A stretch of 64,000 nt of DNA from JBGSTR01 sp963707135 (GCA_963707135.1 CAVPOY010000001.1:1-64000); one strand, 5' to 3'; positions 17,166 to 28,191 are shown, counted from the first letter of the stretch. Notes: generated by a model not told the origin, from the letters alone. Numbers and translations are program-made.

Positions 17166-19486
17166 TCAAAGTCGCTCCGGACGAAACTCGATCTGCCAAT
17201 TACCAATGTCTTGGAACAATCGAACAGGATGACGTGATATACCGATTAGCTCTTTGCGGTACGCAAAGTAGTTGACCGTTTGCCATAACGGGATGAGTGG
17301 CAGGTCGGTGCTTGCCACGTCGTGGATTTCATACAGTCGGCTCCGAACGTCATTCCAATTGGAGGCCGCATCGAGCCGATCCAGTGAGAGCATCATGAAG
17401 TCGCTTGCACCGCCAAGTACGCCTTCCGCGCCGAGCAAGCGACGCGCATCGACCACTGGTTCCCAGACGCTCAACTCGACGTACTTTAAGTCCACGAAAT
17501 CTTCCGCTGCGAGCATCTGTTCGGCCGTCAGTTCCTTCAATTCGATCGGAATCCCTAGGGCGTTCAGATTCTTGCCGATTTCGATACACGACGTCCGTGC
17601 CACTGGATCGGCAGTATGCCCTAGCAAGAGGGTGGGGAGGGGGGTGTCGCCAGGGTCCTCAATGCCATCGGCCTTTTGAACATTGCTCCACGCCGCCGTC
17701 GACAGCACGATCGCCATATATGGATCGTAGACCCGAGGCTTGACTTGGCCATTGTATCCATAGCGAATCGGGTCGCTCAGTTCAATGCCTGCCGGAAAGG
17801 GACCGCTAATTGTTTGGAAGCCGGGCCTCGCGCTGCCCGCCAGAAGTACCTCGTTGACAATCCCTTCGCGGTCAATTCCATAGCACAGCGCCCGACGAAA
17901 CTCTCGCTGTTGGGTCAGTGGCGAGCGCCTGGTTGGAACCAAGGCATGGATGGTAGGAAGCAGGTAGTTGTCGACCACGATCCCTTCGGCGGCACGCAAC
18001 GGCGATACCTGCCATGGCGGGACGCGGTCGAGAACATCCACCACCCCTTGTACCAAGGCGGTAACGGCTTGCTCGTCGTCTTCAAATCGGATTTCATGTA
18101 CCTCGGCAATCGCTCCGCGATGATTCGGGTCCGCGGCGAAACGAACCAGGCTGTCGTTGTATTCGGCAATCCTAAAGACGCCCCGGTCGCCCATCAATGC
18201 CAATGCCGGCGACATGGGCAAATCGAACAACGATTCGGGACGCACATGCGGTCGGCGGAAAGTAATCCGCACCTGCTGCGGATACTCAACCGTAACCTCG
18301 CCGACGACCTCCGCCAGTACCTCACTATAGCTAGTGCTTTGCGGGTTCGTTGCTTCGAGTATCTGCCGTGCCAGGGCCGAAGCCGCCAAGCTGGAAGCCA
18401 GCGGCTCGCCGGCCGGCGGATCGGCCAGTTGAATCGTCAGTTCGAGACCTGACGGATCCAATTCGTACTGCCCGATCGACGTGCGGTAACCGCCACCTTC
18501 GCTCGTATACTCACGGATCTCCATCGCCGTAGGAGCTACGAGCGTTGCCGACCGTGCGGAGGCTTGGCTATCGAGTCGGTTGACCGGGGAACGTGGCGAC
18601 GGTTCCACAACGCCCACCGAGACGATGGGATGCTCACGCTGTAAACGTGCTTGGAGCTCCGTCACTCCAGCCAACTCCGGCCAGACACCTACCGCCTGGC
18701 TGATGGCTTGCCGCGCGGCACGGTAATCCTTGGCGTCGATCAATCGTTCCGCCTCGGCAAGCTGGCTGGCAGCTGCCCGCTGGAACCGCTCCCGCCAGCT
18801 ATCGATCACCGAGAGTTGCAGCCCTCGAAACGTTTGTGACGCGACATCCAGTGTCATCCGGGCCGATTTGTAATTGCGATCCTGCAGGTACTGTTCAATG
18901 ATCTTCCCCGCTACCGTGTTCACGGCACCCGCGATTCCGGGTGCACGAGGGTCGCGCTCGTACAGGCTGCCGAGGATGGCCAGGCGCGATCGAACTCACC
19001 GGCCTGGTAGGCTGCCAAGGCATTCTGCTGCAGGTATCGATTGACCGCCTCGTTGAGCCCCCGGGTGTCTGGTGCACGGCGTAGCAAGTGCGAGAAGTAG
19101 GGGAACGCCTCGTCGAATTTTTCTTCGCCGGCAAGTCGCGATGCCTCTTGCATAATCAAGTCTTCGAACAAGTCGATGCGTACGATTGCTGTCCAAGGTA
19201 TCGAATACTCGGCTGCTGCATTTTGGGCGGCTAGCGGGCGGACCGGCAGCTCGCCGGCGGCTGGTAAGGGATTCGGTACGCGGCGCGAACCGTCGCGGAA
19301 ACGCAGCTTCTGGACGTCCACTTTATCGCCGCTCTTGAGCACCACCCGATCGAAGGGCGGTTGCATGTAGAGCGGGCCCAGATCCGAATCCTGCCCGACG
19401 GCTGTTACGCAAACGCCGGTGGCCAACGCAATAAGCGCTGAAGGCAGGAACCCATGGATACGAGTTGTCGACAACGTGATAGACAT
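17166..19486 (-). CDS. Exported protein with TPR-like N-terminus and family 5 solute-binding domain, one frameshift
   Basis: After a signal peptide (MSITLSTTRIHGFLPSALIA onward), residues about 110-230 form helical tetratricopeptide-like repeats. The remaining 450 residues resemble SBP_bac_5 oligopeptide-binding proteins, with FRRALCYGIDREGIVNEVLL, PLIPLWQTVNYFAYRK and the GYNGQVKPRVYDP region. One missing base near 18984 breaks the frame; beyond it LAILGSLYERDPRAPGIA continues cleanly. No permease or ATPase of a peptide transporter is nearby, while proton-channel ExbB/ExbD genes are. It may therefore present a ligand to a TonB-like machine rather than to an ABC transporter, which is inference. 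Confidence 0.7.
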
Positions 19487-19546
19487 CAAGCGAAGCGCAT
19501 TCTTACAAATAACAAACACAGGTAATGTTGTTGAAACGTCCTGGAG

Positions 19547-22500
19547 CTACGGCCCTTGCGCAACGAGCAACGACGAATCGCGACCAGCCACGACCAGGCG
19601 GTTGTTCAGCTTGACCGGCCCAGAAGCCAACGGCTCGCCAACGTTCGCGCGTCCGACCTCGCTTCCATCGGAGAGATTGAACTTCACCAGGGAGCCGGAT
19701 TGCGACGCCACGATCATGGCGCCGCCATCGACCAGCGGCGCGCAGCGAAGCTCGCAACGGTCAGCGGCACCTGCCAGGCAATGGCCCCCTGGCCGTCGAT
19801 GGCAACAAGTTTGCTGGTGGTGGCGAGTACCGCCCAATCACCCGCAGCGTAGGGGCCCCAAACGACGCGCCCGCCAGGGTCAAGCGATACACCCGCGTCC
19901 AAGCCGGGCAATTGATGAACTGCCAGTTGACCGTTTTCGGCTAATGCAATCGCTACCTGGCCCACCGGCACGAATCCGCTGGCGAGTGGTGCGAGGGTCA
20001 GATTGGCTTCTGCCGTCGCCGCAAGTACAGGCGAGTCGTTTCGACGAACCTCGAGCAAGTATACCTTCGACACACCGTCTGTAACGATCAACCGCTCGCC
20101 ATCGACGACTGCAGCCGGTTTCCAATCGATCGAACGCCCCGATTCGAGCGTCGGCTGAAATGGGGCGGCAAGTGGCTCGCCCGACTTGCCATCGAGATAA
20201 AACACTTGGCCAATTGTCAGAGGTGCAATCCAGCCGTCGCCAAATGCCGTCGGACGACATGCAAGTGGGGCCGGCAACCTGGCAATCGTCAGGGGCTTGT
20301 TGCCGCTGGGCGAATAGAGCAATGCTTCGTCGACATCCGACGATGCAAATACGGCCGCGCCGCCTGCCATTAGGGCATGCTATCAAATACCACCGAATCG
20401 CCACTTTCGGTTGGCCGCGGGAGGGGCGTACTCTGAATACGGCTACGCATCGCAACGGGATCGAAGCGAAATACATTTCCATTGGCGTCGGCCTCCAGCA
20501 ACGCTACAGGCGAACTACTGGAAAGTGGTTCGCCGGCGGGCGCCGTGCCCAAATCGGTGGACCAGTAAGGAGTGCCATCCTTCGTGCTGCAAGCGGTCAC
20601 CGTAAAGCCTGCCCGTCCGCGACGAGCACGCGTGTGGAACAACACGCCGTCGCGAGAATCGAGGGGACCTACAAACTGCGACTGATTGTAATCGTTCGTC
20701 AGTGGTACCACCGAAAGTCGATTGCCCGTTGGCGATACTGCGTACTTCGTCAACGCGTTCTCAGCCAACCAAATGTGACCATCCACGACCTTTCCGTATC
20801 GCAAGAAAGGTTGGGCGGAACGTTCGGCGCGAGTGGCCAGCACGGTTAGTGGCTCGCCATCGGGACCTACGCTTACCTCGTACACGCCAACTTGCCCTCG
20901 ATCAGTAAACACCGTGATGCGGCGGCCCTCAATCAGGGGCTGGGTCACCACCCGACCAACAAGTCGCTGGTTGGTCAGCATTTCAGTCAACGCACCGTCC
21001 GAGTTCAACGCATACAATCGTAGCTGACTGGTCTGAGCGCCATCGTTCTCGACCAGCACCACCTTGTCCAACGCGATAGCCACCGGTGCGACCACCGACT
21101 GCCGAGCATGATTCGTGTAGTGGACGCCCAAACAGGTAAAGTTGCGCGCCGAAAGCGTGTACACGCTGGAATGGTCGCCGGGCAGGTAAATTACACCCGC
21201 TCGCGGGTTGAGTGTTGGCGGCGTCCGTAGTGGCTGAGCAAACTGCACGAAGCCGGTACGCGTGCCGGTTTGGAGGTCGATCACGTGTAGTTTACCTGAT
21301 TCGCCAGCCAGCAAGACTTGCTTCCCCATCACGACGGGGGCTGTCACTTGATCCTCCAATTCGAGACGCCACACCAGTTTGCCCGATGCCCCCTCGACCC
21401 GGGTCAGGGCTTGTTGCGATTGGTCGCCATCTCCACCGGACCACTCTACCAGCAACAGGTCGCTTCCAACGCTCACGGGATCGATTGGCGTAAGTGCGGG
21501 CCCCGTGTAACGTCGCCAAACAAGCTCGCCAGTGGCCGCGTCGAGTCCATAGGCGACTCCGTCCACTTGCGAGCAGAAGACACCGCTGGTCGTGCCTCCT
21601 GCGTTGCATGACGATTGGCCACGGCCAGCGTGGCTACGACGGCCGAATCTGCTTCCGAACTGGACGCCTCGATTGGTTCTTCGACGTACTTGATACTCTG
21701 CTGCTCGGCAGCGGAGATCTTCTGCAATGCCTCGGCAAGTTGTGCGTTACCGATGAGAGAGGGATGCTTGCCGACCAGTTCCTCCTGCGCGGCAAATGCA
21801 GCCCCGGTGTCGCCAGCGGCGATGGACGAATCGATCACCGCGAGTGTCGCTTCCAAATCGGCGAGCGACTGCTGGCGGCGTTGGATGCGGTCCAGTGTTT
21901 CGCGAATTTCCTCCAGCTCGGTGCTGTCGCGGCGAGACTTGGGAATGTACTTGGTGTTGTTGGCCATGCCGAGCGCCGTCGATGCCTTTTCGAATAGCGC
22001 GTTGGTCTTTTCGACGTCCTCACTCGCTTCGGCCTGGTCGGCAAGACCCGCGCAATCCTTGGCAATAGCCCGCTCAGATCTTCCTCGGCCACGTTGAAGG
22101 CCTGTTCATCAGCAATCGCTCGCAACTCCTTCTCAGCTGTCACAAAGGCGATCTCGTTGTTGCCGGTCTCCAGCGTCTGGCGAATCCGCGCCATCGCCAG
22201 TTCCACTCGCGCAGCACTGTACTCCGCATTGCCTTCGAAGTTCTCCACAAACTTCTCGTAGTTCGCGATCGCGTTACCATAGGAGCCTTCCTGCATTCCT
22301 TTGCGGGCCTCGGCGAGAATGTTGTCGGCATTCTCGGCAAACATGATAAACCATACGAGTCCACCGATAATCAGCAGAAGCACCAACGAGCTTCCGCCAA
22401 TGATGAGCAAAGGCGAGTCCCACTCGTTGCCCTTTTTTGCCTTCTTCTTGCGCTTCTTTTTGCCACCGGCACCCGCGGTAGCAGTTGGCTGCTCGGGCTC

Positions 22501-22827
22501 GGCAAAACCTCCTCCTGTCTCGTCGAGCGACCATTCGGCCGAACTGCTCAAGTCCTGCAACTGGTCCATTGGCAGATCGACACCGGTCGCCGCGCCGGCA
22601 CTGGAGGGTTTGGGCTCGGGAGGCGTCTCGATCTCCCCACCCGCCGCCAGGGCTTGCATGACATCCTGCTTGGAAAGATGCCCTTTCTCGATCAAAAATT
22701 GCGCGAGCGACTTGGCTGTCAACGGCTTGCTGGTGGTCGAAGAAACCTTCTTTCGCAGTTTCTCCGCCATTCCCGCAGACAAAACCTGCTTGGCTTCCAG
22801 GGCGTCGATGAATTCGGCGGCGGTCAT
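19547..22827 (-). CDS. Inner-membrane protein with PQQ-like beta-propeller, several frameshifts
   Basis: A reconstructed protein of roughly 1,090 aa. Residues 1-70 form a small helical domain (FLIEKGHLSKQDVMQALAAG). A linker rich in Lys (KKKRKKKAKKG) and one transmembrane helix (LLIIGGSSLVLLLIIGGLVW) follow. Next comes a tetratricopeptide/coiled region, then PQQ-like propeller blades with repeats such as GLDAATGELVWRRYTG, VEGASGKLVWRLE and VIDLQTGTRTG. Frame breaks lie near 22050, 21597, 20372 and 19755, and each joins cleanly to the next frame. The topology places the propeller in the periplasm. PQQ-type propellers without catalytic residues usually act as scaffolds, as in BamB. It is central to the ExbBD operon. 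Confidence 0.72.
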
Positions 22828-22916
22828 CTAATCGGTTGATCCCTCGTTTGAGCTAAGCGAGTACTCGTTGAAAGTGGTGAACGGGGCGCCACGGAGCAGG
22901 GCACGGTTGGTGGCCG

Positions 22917-23414
22917 CTAGAACTCATGGTCCTCGTCGATCGAGACACTCACGTTATTAATTCCAGCGGCCGATCCCGCATCGATTGCATCGACCAACTT
23001 CTCGTATACGGCTTCCTCGTGCGCCCGAACGATCATCTTGTTCGGTCCCTTGTTGCCGCCGCCTCCCTGCCGCGCCTCGCGAACCTTCGCTCGCATATCG
23101 AGCGACGACTGCGCCTTCTGCTCTTCAATCCACTTTGGGGCACCGATCCAGAAGACGTTGTCCGCATCGATTCGCACCACGATGGAGTCTTTTTCGATAT
23201 CCTCGACGGGCGTTACCGACACGTCCTCTTCATCGCTAACCGGCGGGACTTCCAGCACCTTCTGCAACGCAAAGGCGGCCGTCACCATAAAAAAAATCAA
23301 GAGCAAGAACGTGACGTCCACCATGGGCGTCATGTCGAGTTCGTCGTCCGTTCGCTTCTTGGGCGGTGGAGCCGCGAACGCATCGGGTTCGGATTCTATC
23401 AAGTCGGTCGGCAT
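22917..23414 (-). CDS. exbD: ExbD/TolR family protein, second copy
   Basis: 165 aa. One N-terminal transmembrane helix (MVDVTFLLLIFFMVTAAFAL) contains the proton-path Asp and follows DDELDMTPM, exactly as in ExbD/TolR. The periplasmic part is about 120 residues and ends VSVSIDEDHEF. It differs from the other ExbD by a longer acidic insert after the helix and a Gly-rich segment. It would pair with the ExbB encoded upstream to use the proton gradient. It is followed by the PQQ-propeller gene after about 90 bases. Confidence 0.9.
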   Translation of the reverse strand: MPTDLIESEPDAFAAPPPKKRTDDELDMTPMVDVTFLLLIFFMVTAAFALQKVLEVPPVSDEEDVSVTPVEDIEKDSIVVRIDADNVFWIGAPKWIEEQKAQSSLDMRAKVREARQGGGGNKGPNKMIVRAHEEAVYEKLVDAIDAGSAAGINNVSVSIDEDHEF

Positions 23415-23516
23415 AGTGGCACGCCAGCTTTGGCTAGTCCTCGCTATTGTCGGCCGAAAACTATCGGCGATGGGTTTGGTGATCCGTCGGTTGGCAGGGA
23501 TGCTTCCGTTACTTTT

Positions 23517-24056
23517 CTAGTCGGAGTGCGATTCGAGCACGCCCAAATAGATCTTGATTCCGTCCACTCTCGAAATGGCTTTCAGCACACCGTCGATGTC
23601 GCGACAGGCGACGCCGCGGTCCGCCTTGATGACAACGTCGGTCTTCCCCTCGGCAACTCCCGCTTGAATATGCTGGCCGATTTCCTCGGTACGTGCCTCG
23701 GGGTCAGCGGACAGCTGTTTGTCTGCAAACTTGCCGTCGCCGCGGAACACGGGCGCTTGATCGAGTCCCCCCTCTCCAACCGAAATTACCGTGGAGTACC
23801 GCTGGCTCACCGCGTCGCCATGCTTCGCCTTGGGCAAATGGATCGCCGTGGTCTGATCGGGTCGGGACGACACGAGGAAGAATATCAACAACAGGAACGT
23901 GATGTCGATCATCGGAGTAATATCCATGTCCAGATCCTCCTCGTCCCGTTTGGGACGAAGGGGACGAAGAAATTCTTCGTCCTCCTCACCGCCGAGGACC
24001 ACCGATCCTTCCTGGCGTTTCAGAATGACCGAATCGAGTTTGTCGTTAATGGACAT
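23517..24056 (-). CDS. exbD: ExbD/TolR family protein, first copy
   Basis: About 179 aa from the ATG at 24056; an upstream TTG is less likely. It has an acidic cytosolic N-terminus of about 45 residues, then DLDMDITPMIDITFLLLIFFL with the conserved Asp in the membrane helix. The periplasmic domain ends IKIYLGVLESHSD. Two different ExbD proteins beside a single ExbB suggest a heteromeric stator like ExbB-ExbD-ExbD' systems of other bacteria, which is inference. The gap to exbB is 51 bases and to the second exbD about 100 bases, both consistent with one operon. Confidence 0.9.
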   Translation of the reverse strand: MSINDKLDSVILKRQEGSVVLGGEEDEEFLRPLRPKRDEEDLDMDITPMIDITFLLLIFFLVSSRPDQTTAIHLPKAKHGDAVSQRYSTVISVGEGGLDQAPVFRGDGKFADKQLSADPEARTEEIGQHIQAGVAEGKTDVVIKADRGVACRDIDGVLKAISRVDGIKIYLGVLESHSD

Positions 24057-24107
24057 GAATTGAATACCCGGCAATCAGCCGGCCTTTGAGACCTAGTGTG
24101 TCTACGT

Positions 24108-24744
24108 CTATTTCGATCTTGCGAATGCGACCTTGAGCGATTCGGTAAGCCGACCGATGCCGATGCCCACCAGTTCCTCCATCTTGCGAATGCGGACCAC
24201 GATGCTGTTCGTCACAATCAACAGCGGCACGGCGATGGCGAGTCCACAGGCGGTGGTAATCAGAGCCAGCATGATGTTACCGGCCATCGCCGTCGGATCG
24301 ACGTCCGAACCTCCCTCGGCAATGCCACGAAACGCCCCCATCATTCCGAGCACGGTGCCAAACAGCCCCACCATCGGCGCTCTTGACCACCGTGGCGACC
24401 CAACTCAGCCGGTGCTCGATGTCCGCCAGTACGTCCTGCTGGAATCGCTCCCATAGACGCCGCTGCACTTTCGCGATGCCTAGCTCCCGGTGCTCGATAG
24501 CGTACAACGCCAGTTGCGGCAGGGCCCGCCGGTCGTCTTCGCAAAGGTTGGCCGCGGCAGCGTAGTTGGCCTGGTTGAGCGAGCCTTCGAGTTCGGTGAG
24601 GAATTCATCCTGTTCTTCTTCGTCGCTGAACCGCACCTGTCCTACGCGGCGCCATACCATCACGGCGCAAAAGGCTCCCCACAAGGCCAGTAGTCCAAGG
24701 GCAATGTAAACTACAATGCCGACAACATTAAACAGGACGTCCAT
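24108..24744 (-). CDS. exbB: ExbB/TolQ/MotA proton-channel protein, one frameshift
   Basis: The N-terminal helix (VVGIVVYIALGLLALWGAFC) is followed by a cytosolic loop with TELEGSLNQANYAAAANLCED and then the paired channel helices MVGLFGTVLGMMGAF and NIMLALITTACGLAIAVPLL. These hold the polar Thr and Ser residues of the proton path. One indel near 24378, just before MVGLFGT, splits the gene; the reconstructed protein is about 212 aa, normal for the family. It probably forms a pentamer around the ExbD helices in the inner membrane. It lies between a single-helix membrane protein and the two exbD genes. Confidence 0.9.
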
Positions 24745-24765
24745 CTGCTCTCACGTTGGCTAGTA

Positions 24766-25647
24766 CTAGAAGTAAGTTTGGTCTTCCACTGTGAATTCAT
24801 ACTTACGCCCCTCCTTATTGACGCGAAACACGGTTCGGTCAATCTCTTCGAGCGCTTTGTATCCGTTCTTCCGCATCATGGCGTCTTCCATCGCGTAAAG
24901 CTGCTGCGCCACTTCGTCCGGATAGAACACCACGATGTACGCATTCGGGCGCATGATGTTTGCCTTGCGGGCAAGCTTCACTTCGATGGGCGCGAGCGGC
25001 GGGCCGGTCGCACGAAAATAGAATCGCTTGTCGTCGCCAGGCGGTCCCTCGCGAGTGGTCGGTTTCGCTTGCGCCAGATTCTTTGCGTAGTACACCTTGT
25101 TCTCGCGCGTATCGAGCACCGCCAACTCGCCACCGAAAGAGTCGATCATCTGGGCGTAGTCGAGGTCGCTCGACGCCTCATAACGCAACTCCTTGGGAGG
25201 GTCGTTGCCGCCCTCCCCCGAACCATCGCCGTCGTAGTTCTTGTTGCCTTTCCCGGTACCATAACCAGCTGCCTCGTCCGCCGAGAAGCTCTCGTTGGCC
25301 AACATGGCGGTCTTGCTGCTGATGGCGTTGGTCAACTCCTTGAGCGTATCCTGCAATTGCGGTGGCAAATCCTTTGGGGCATCCTCCAGGCCTGGTGGCT
25401 CGATGTCGTCTTCGTAGCCCTTCGGCGGTTCACCACGGGGTTTGTAAATCCGCTCCAAAGTGGGCGGAACTACGTCCGGACTGAACCGACGGAACAAAAA
25501 CACAATGAGCATCACCACGACAGTGGTGCCGATGAGCACCAATAGCGCCACCAGGAGGCTCGACACTCGGTCGTAGGCATTGACGCTCAACCGATAGCGT
25601 GGTCCAGCAACGGCTGGATTCGATTTGCCATCGGCCATAGTGCTCAT
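24766..25647 (-). CDS. Single-pass membrane protein of unknown function in the ExbBD operon
   Basis: About 293 aa. A short cytosolic N-terminus precedes one transmembrane helix (SSLLVALLVLIGTTVVVMLI, residues about 30-52). A Pro/Glu-rich segment (PPKGYEDDIEPPG) then a Gly/Asn-rich stretch with GKGNKNYDGDGSGEGG and a C-terminal globular part (VFYPDEVAQQLYAMEDAMM) follow. The layout, one membrane anchor with a Pro-rich periplasmic spacer and a small C-terminal domain, resembles TonB or TolA in form. It does not show their C-terminal motif. Position just upstream of exbB supports a TonB-like role, which is inference. Confidence 0.65.
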   Translation of the reverse strand: MSTMADGKSNPAVAGPRYRLSVNAYDRVSSLLVALLVLIGTTVVVMLIVFLFRRFSPDVVPPTLERIYKPRGEPPKGYEDDIEPPGLEDAPKDLPPQLQDTLKELTNAISSKTAMLANESFSADEAAGYGTGKGNKNYDGDGSGEGGNDPPKELRYEASSDLDYAQMIDSFGGELAVLDTRENKVYYAKNLAQAKPTTREGPPGDDKRFYFRATGPPLAPIEVKLARKANIMRPNAYIVVFYPDEVAQQLYAMEDAMMRKNGYKALEEIDRTVFRVNKEGRKYEFTVEDQTYF

Positions 25648-25732
25648 CAATCGGGCTCTCGTTAAACGGGGGAAACTTGGCGATTCCCAGTATATTTTGG
25701 GTTCAACGGATGACCAGGGAAAACCGGTTAGG

Positions 25733-27367
25733 TTATTGCAAAACGACTGGCACGTCGGGACGTACCCCCGCGTACCACTTGACCCACTTGTCGACGGCTT
25801 CCAACTGTTCCTGCCGCGAGAATTTGTCCTTCAGGCCGAATCCCTCGAAACGACGACTGATGAATCGCAGCCCGTCGCGGGCCTCGATCGCTAACCGGGG
25901 GTCGGGGTCGGCCAGGGCGTACAGCAGCGTGGGAACGTGATCGAAGTCGCCGGTCTGCGCGAGGGCCTTCACGGCCACGATCCGTGCGGCAGGCTCGCCA
26001 CTTCGCACTAGCTGCTTCAATCGGCGCACGCTCTTCTCATCCACCTCACCAATCACCAGTTCGCTCGACCCACTGATTACCGCGTCGAGGTCGGCGAGTT
26101 TGGCGTCATCTAAATCGCCAAGCAGCGAATCGATTTCGGTCTTCGCCTGCTCCACCACTAGTTTGCCGCCACGGACCTTGAGCCTGCTAATGTCGGTAGG
26201 CAATCCCCGCCCTGCTACCGCGGCACCTTCGCCCAGGCTGCCAAGGGCTGTTTCCATGGATCGAATCAGAAACAGAATCGAAAATGCCGTATCGCATTCG
26301 GGGCCGCACCCCGTCGACCACGATCCGTCCGCATCCTGGGTACGCTGTAAGTACTTCACTCCATTGTCGTACCATTCGGGCTCATATTCTTCGGTGCCTT
26401 CGAGTATCGCCTGGAGCGATTTGTAACGTTCCAGGGCGTAGAGGTAGTAAGACGTATAGCGCTCGATTTCGACTTCGTAGTTCTTGTCCATCCAAGCGTC
26501 GCCACGCTTCACCGCAGTCAAGAGTTGCTGCCGGTTAATGGACGAGCCTCCCAGCCGAGGGCGGTTCTTGTCGCGACTACTGGTGACTTGAACCGCTGCT
26601 GGCAGCACGTTGTCTTCCGACTCTTCTGCGGCGCCCGGTTTGAGGATACCCACGAGGTCGGCGCAGATGAGCAGACTTCCCATTGCCGCGGAAACCGTCG
26701 AACAGGTGATTTCCGACTGTTCGACCAGGTTATCGGGCGATCCGACTTTACCTTGATAGCCCCAGGCACCGCTTGGATCTTGTGTATTGATAAGCCAGCG
26801 TGCGACCCCATCGATCGAGCCGGTGTTGATGGGGACTCCTTTCTGGAACGCTTCCCAGGAACCCAGGCATCCGTATTGAGATTGCGACGTATCGCCCGTT
26901 GTCCGACCATCGTAACCCCAGCCGCCGTGCTGCTTCTGTCGACGCTGCATGGCAGCCAGAAAGAACTGGAGGGTGCTCTTGTGCGCCTTGGCGTCGAGGT
27001 CGCTGAGGAAAATAATCGCCAGCCCGTTGGTATACACATCGCCGGCATCGCCCTGGGCCGCTGATTCGCGACACGCGTCGAGCGCTTCTTTTACCAAGCG
27101 GTGATCCTTCTCTCCCTCTTTGATGAACACAAGTGCAATCAAGCACCGTCCACCTACTCGCGACTCTTTGCCCCTTTCCTCAAGAAACTTCTTACCCTTA
27201 TCCACCATCGCCCGCACTTCGCGACTTTCCTTGGTGAAGCCGTACGCCTGATGTGGCGACAGAGGGGCGATTGCTGCCATGCCCACAATTAGCTTCAACA
27301 ACTGGCACAGCAGCGTCGAAGAGGTGATCTGCCTGGTTTTACATCGAGTAACTTGCGGACTCGTCAC
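25733..27367 (-). CDS. Exported squalene-cyclase/prenyltransferase-repeat protein
   Basis: About 544 aa with an N-terminal hydrophobic export signal (GTG start at 27367 is the best available). The protein has several alpha-alpha-barrel repeats of the terpene cyclase/prenyltransferase type: QKQHGGWGYDGR, TQDPSGAWGYQGK and TQDADGSWSTGCG. HEAT-like repeats (RIVAVKALAQTGDFDHVPTL) lie at the C-terminus. The DXDD motif of true squalene-hopene cyclases is not visible, so enzymatic cyclisation is doubtful. Many planctomycetes carry such repeat proteins of unknown role. It is the first gene of the ExbBD operon. Confidence 0.75.
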   Translation of the reverse strand: MTSPQVTRCKTRQITSSTLLCQLLKLIVGMAAIAPLSPHQAYGFTKESREVRAMVDKGKKFLEERGKESRVGGRCLIALVFIKEGEKDHRLVKEALDACRESAAQGDAGDVYTNGLAIIFLSDLDAKAHKSTLQFFLAAMQRRQKQHGGWGYDGRTTGDTSQSQYGCLGSWEAFQKGVPINTGSIDGVARWLINTQDPSGAWGYQGKVGSPDNLVEQSEITCSTVSAAMGSLLICADLVGILKPGAAEESEDNVLPAAVQVTSSRDKNRPRLGGSSINRQQLLTAVKRGDAWMDKNYEVEIERYTSYYLYALERYKSLQAILEGTEEYEPEWYDNGVKYLQRTQDADGSWSTGCGPECDTAFSILFLIRSMETALGSLGEGAAVAGRGLPTDISRLKVRGGKLVVEQAKTEIDSLLGDLDDAKLADLDAVISGSSELVIGEVDEKSVRRLKQLVRSGEPAARIVAVKALAQTGDFDHVPTLLYALADPDPRLAIEARDGLRFISRRFEGFGLKDKFSRQEQLEAVDKWVKWYAGVRPDVPVVLQ

Positions 27368-27615
27368 GCGTCCAACTCCTGACCTTATGGGTCGTTCCGC
27401 CGACAGTCTGGGTGCGCCGCCTGTCGATCTTTACGCCGAACATGGAAGGTCAGCGTCCGTGTGCCTGGTCGGCTATGACCCGCCAGGCGGGTGCGTTCCG
27501 TGAGAAACCTACATGGTACTAGCCGCCATCACCTAGTGTCAATGAACTGAAGTGCTGCGTTCAGCCTCCGGGAGCTGACTAGGGCCGCCCTCAACGCTGG
27601 GGAGCGCCTCGCAAA

Positions 27616-28191
27616 TTACCGAGCCGATCTGTGGGCCCAGGCGCGGAAAAACGCGTCCACAAGCCCGCCCTCAGCCGCAACCGCCCAGTTCCTAGCTTCC
27701 CGACCGACTGCCAGACGGGATTTCAACAGCCGCAGCCGGGGGGCTGCGAGGCAAATCGCCATACGCGCCGCAATCGAGTCGCTGGTTACATGCCAACCCA
27801 TTTCCAGTACGGTGCCACCCAGCGTTGGTTCGTCGTTCTGAAGGAAGTCCAAGGGCAGCCACAGTGTTACGCCTGGGCGGGTGCAGCGAGCCGTCAAATC
27901 GGCGAAGGTGTCCGCGACGACGAATTCCGAAAACCACGCGGCCACCACGCGGCCGGTTACCTCCATCAGTTCCACCGCCCGCCAGTGGGCGTCGGCCGTG
28001 GCCAGAGGCCGAGCGTGATCCAGAACCCGCAGCGCGTCGACCAGTGGGCCCCCCCCCACGACCAGAACCAAATGGCAATTAGGGTCGGACACGACCCGGC
28101 CACGCAACCACGTGCGAAGTGCTGGCACGAAATCTTGCCGTCCGATCAGACTGCCGCCGACTTTGACGACTTCCACATCACAACGCCCCAT
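27616..28191 (-). CDS. Amino acid kinase family protein, probable MfnE-like kinase
   Basis: 191 aa. The start VVKVGGSLIG and the second glycine loop HLVLVVGGGPLVDALR are signatures of the amino acid kinase family. The C-terminal part, WHVTSDSIAARMAICL followed by LLKS, is typical too. MfnE of methanogens (aminomethylfuran phosphate kinase) belongs to this family. Its two upstream neighbours resemble MfnF and MfnD, which supports that role. It begins 14 bases inside the end of the mfnF-like gene. The specific activity is inferred from context. Confidence 0.75.
   Translation of the reverse strand: MGRCDVEVVKVGGSLIGRQDFVPALRTWLRGRVVSDPNCHLVLVVGGGPLVDALRVLDHARPLATADAHWRAVELMEVTGRVVAAWFSEFVVADTFADLTARCTRPGVTLWLPLDFLQNDEPTLGGTVLEMGWHVTSDSIAARMAICLAAPRLRLLKSRLAVGREARNWAVAAEGGLVDAFFRAWAHRSAR

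Noticed and set aside
22926..24089. A 387-residue ORF on the plus strand opposite exbD
   Set aside because: It lies over two clear ExbD genes, has no domain and looks like an antisense by-product of high-GC codon bias.
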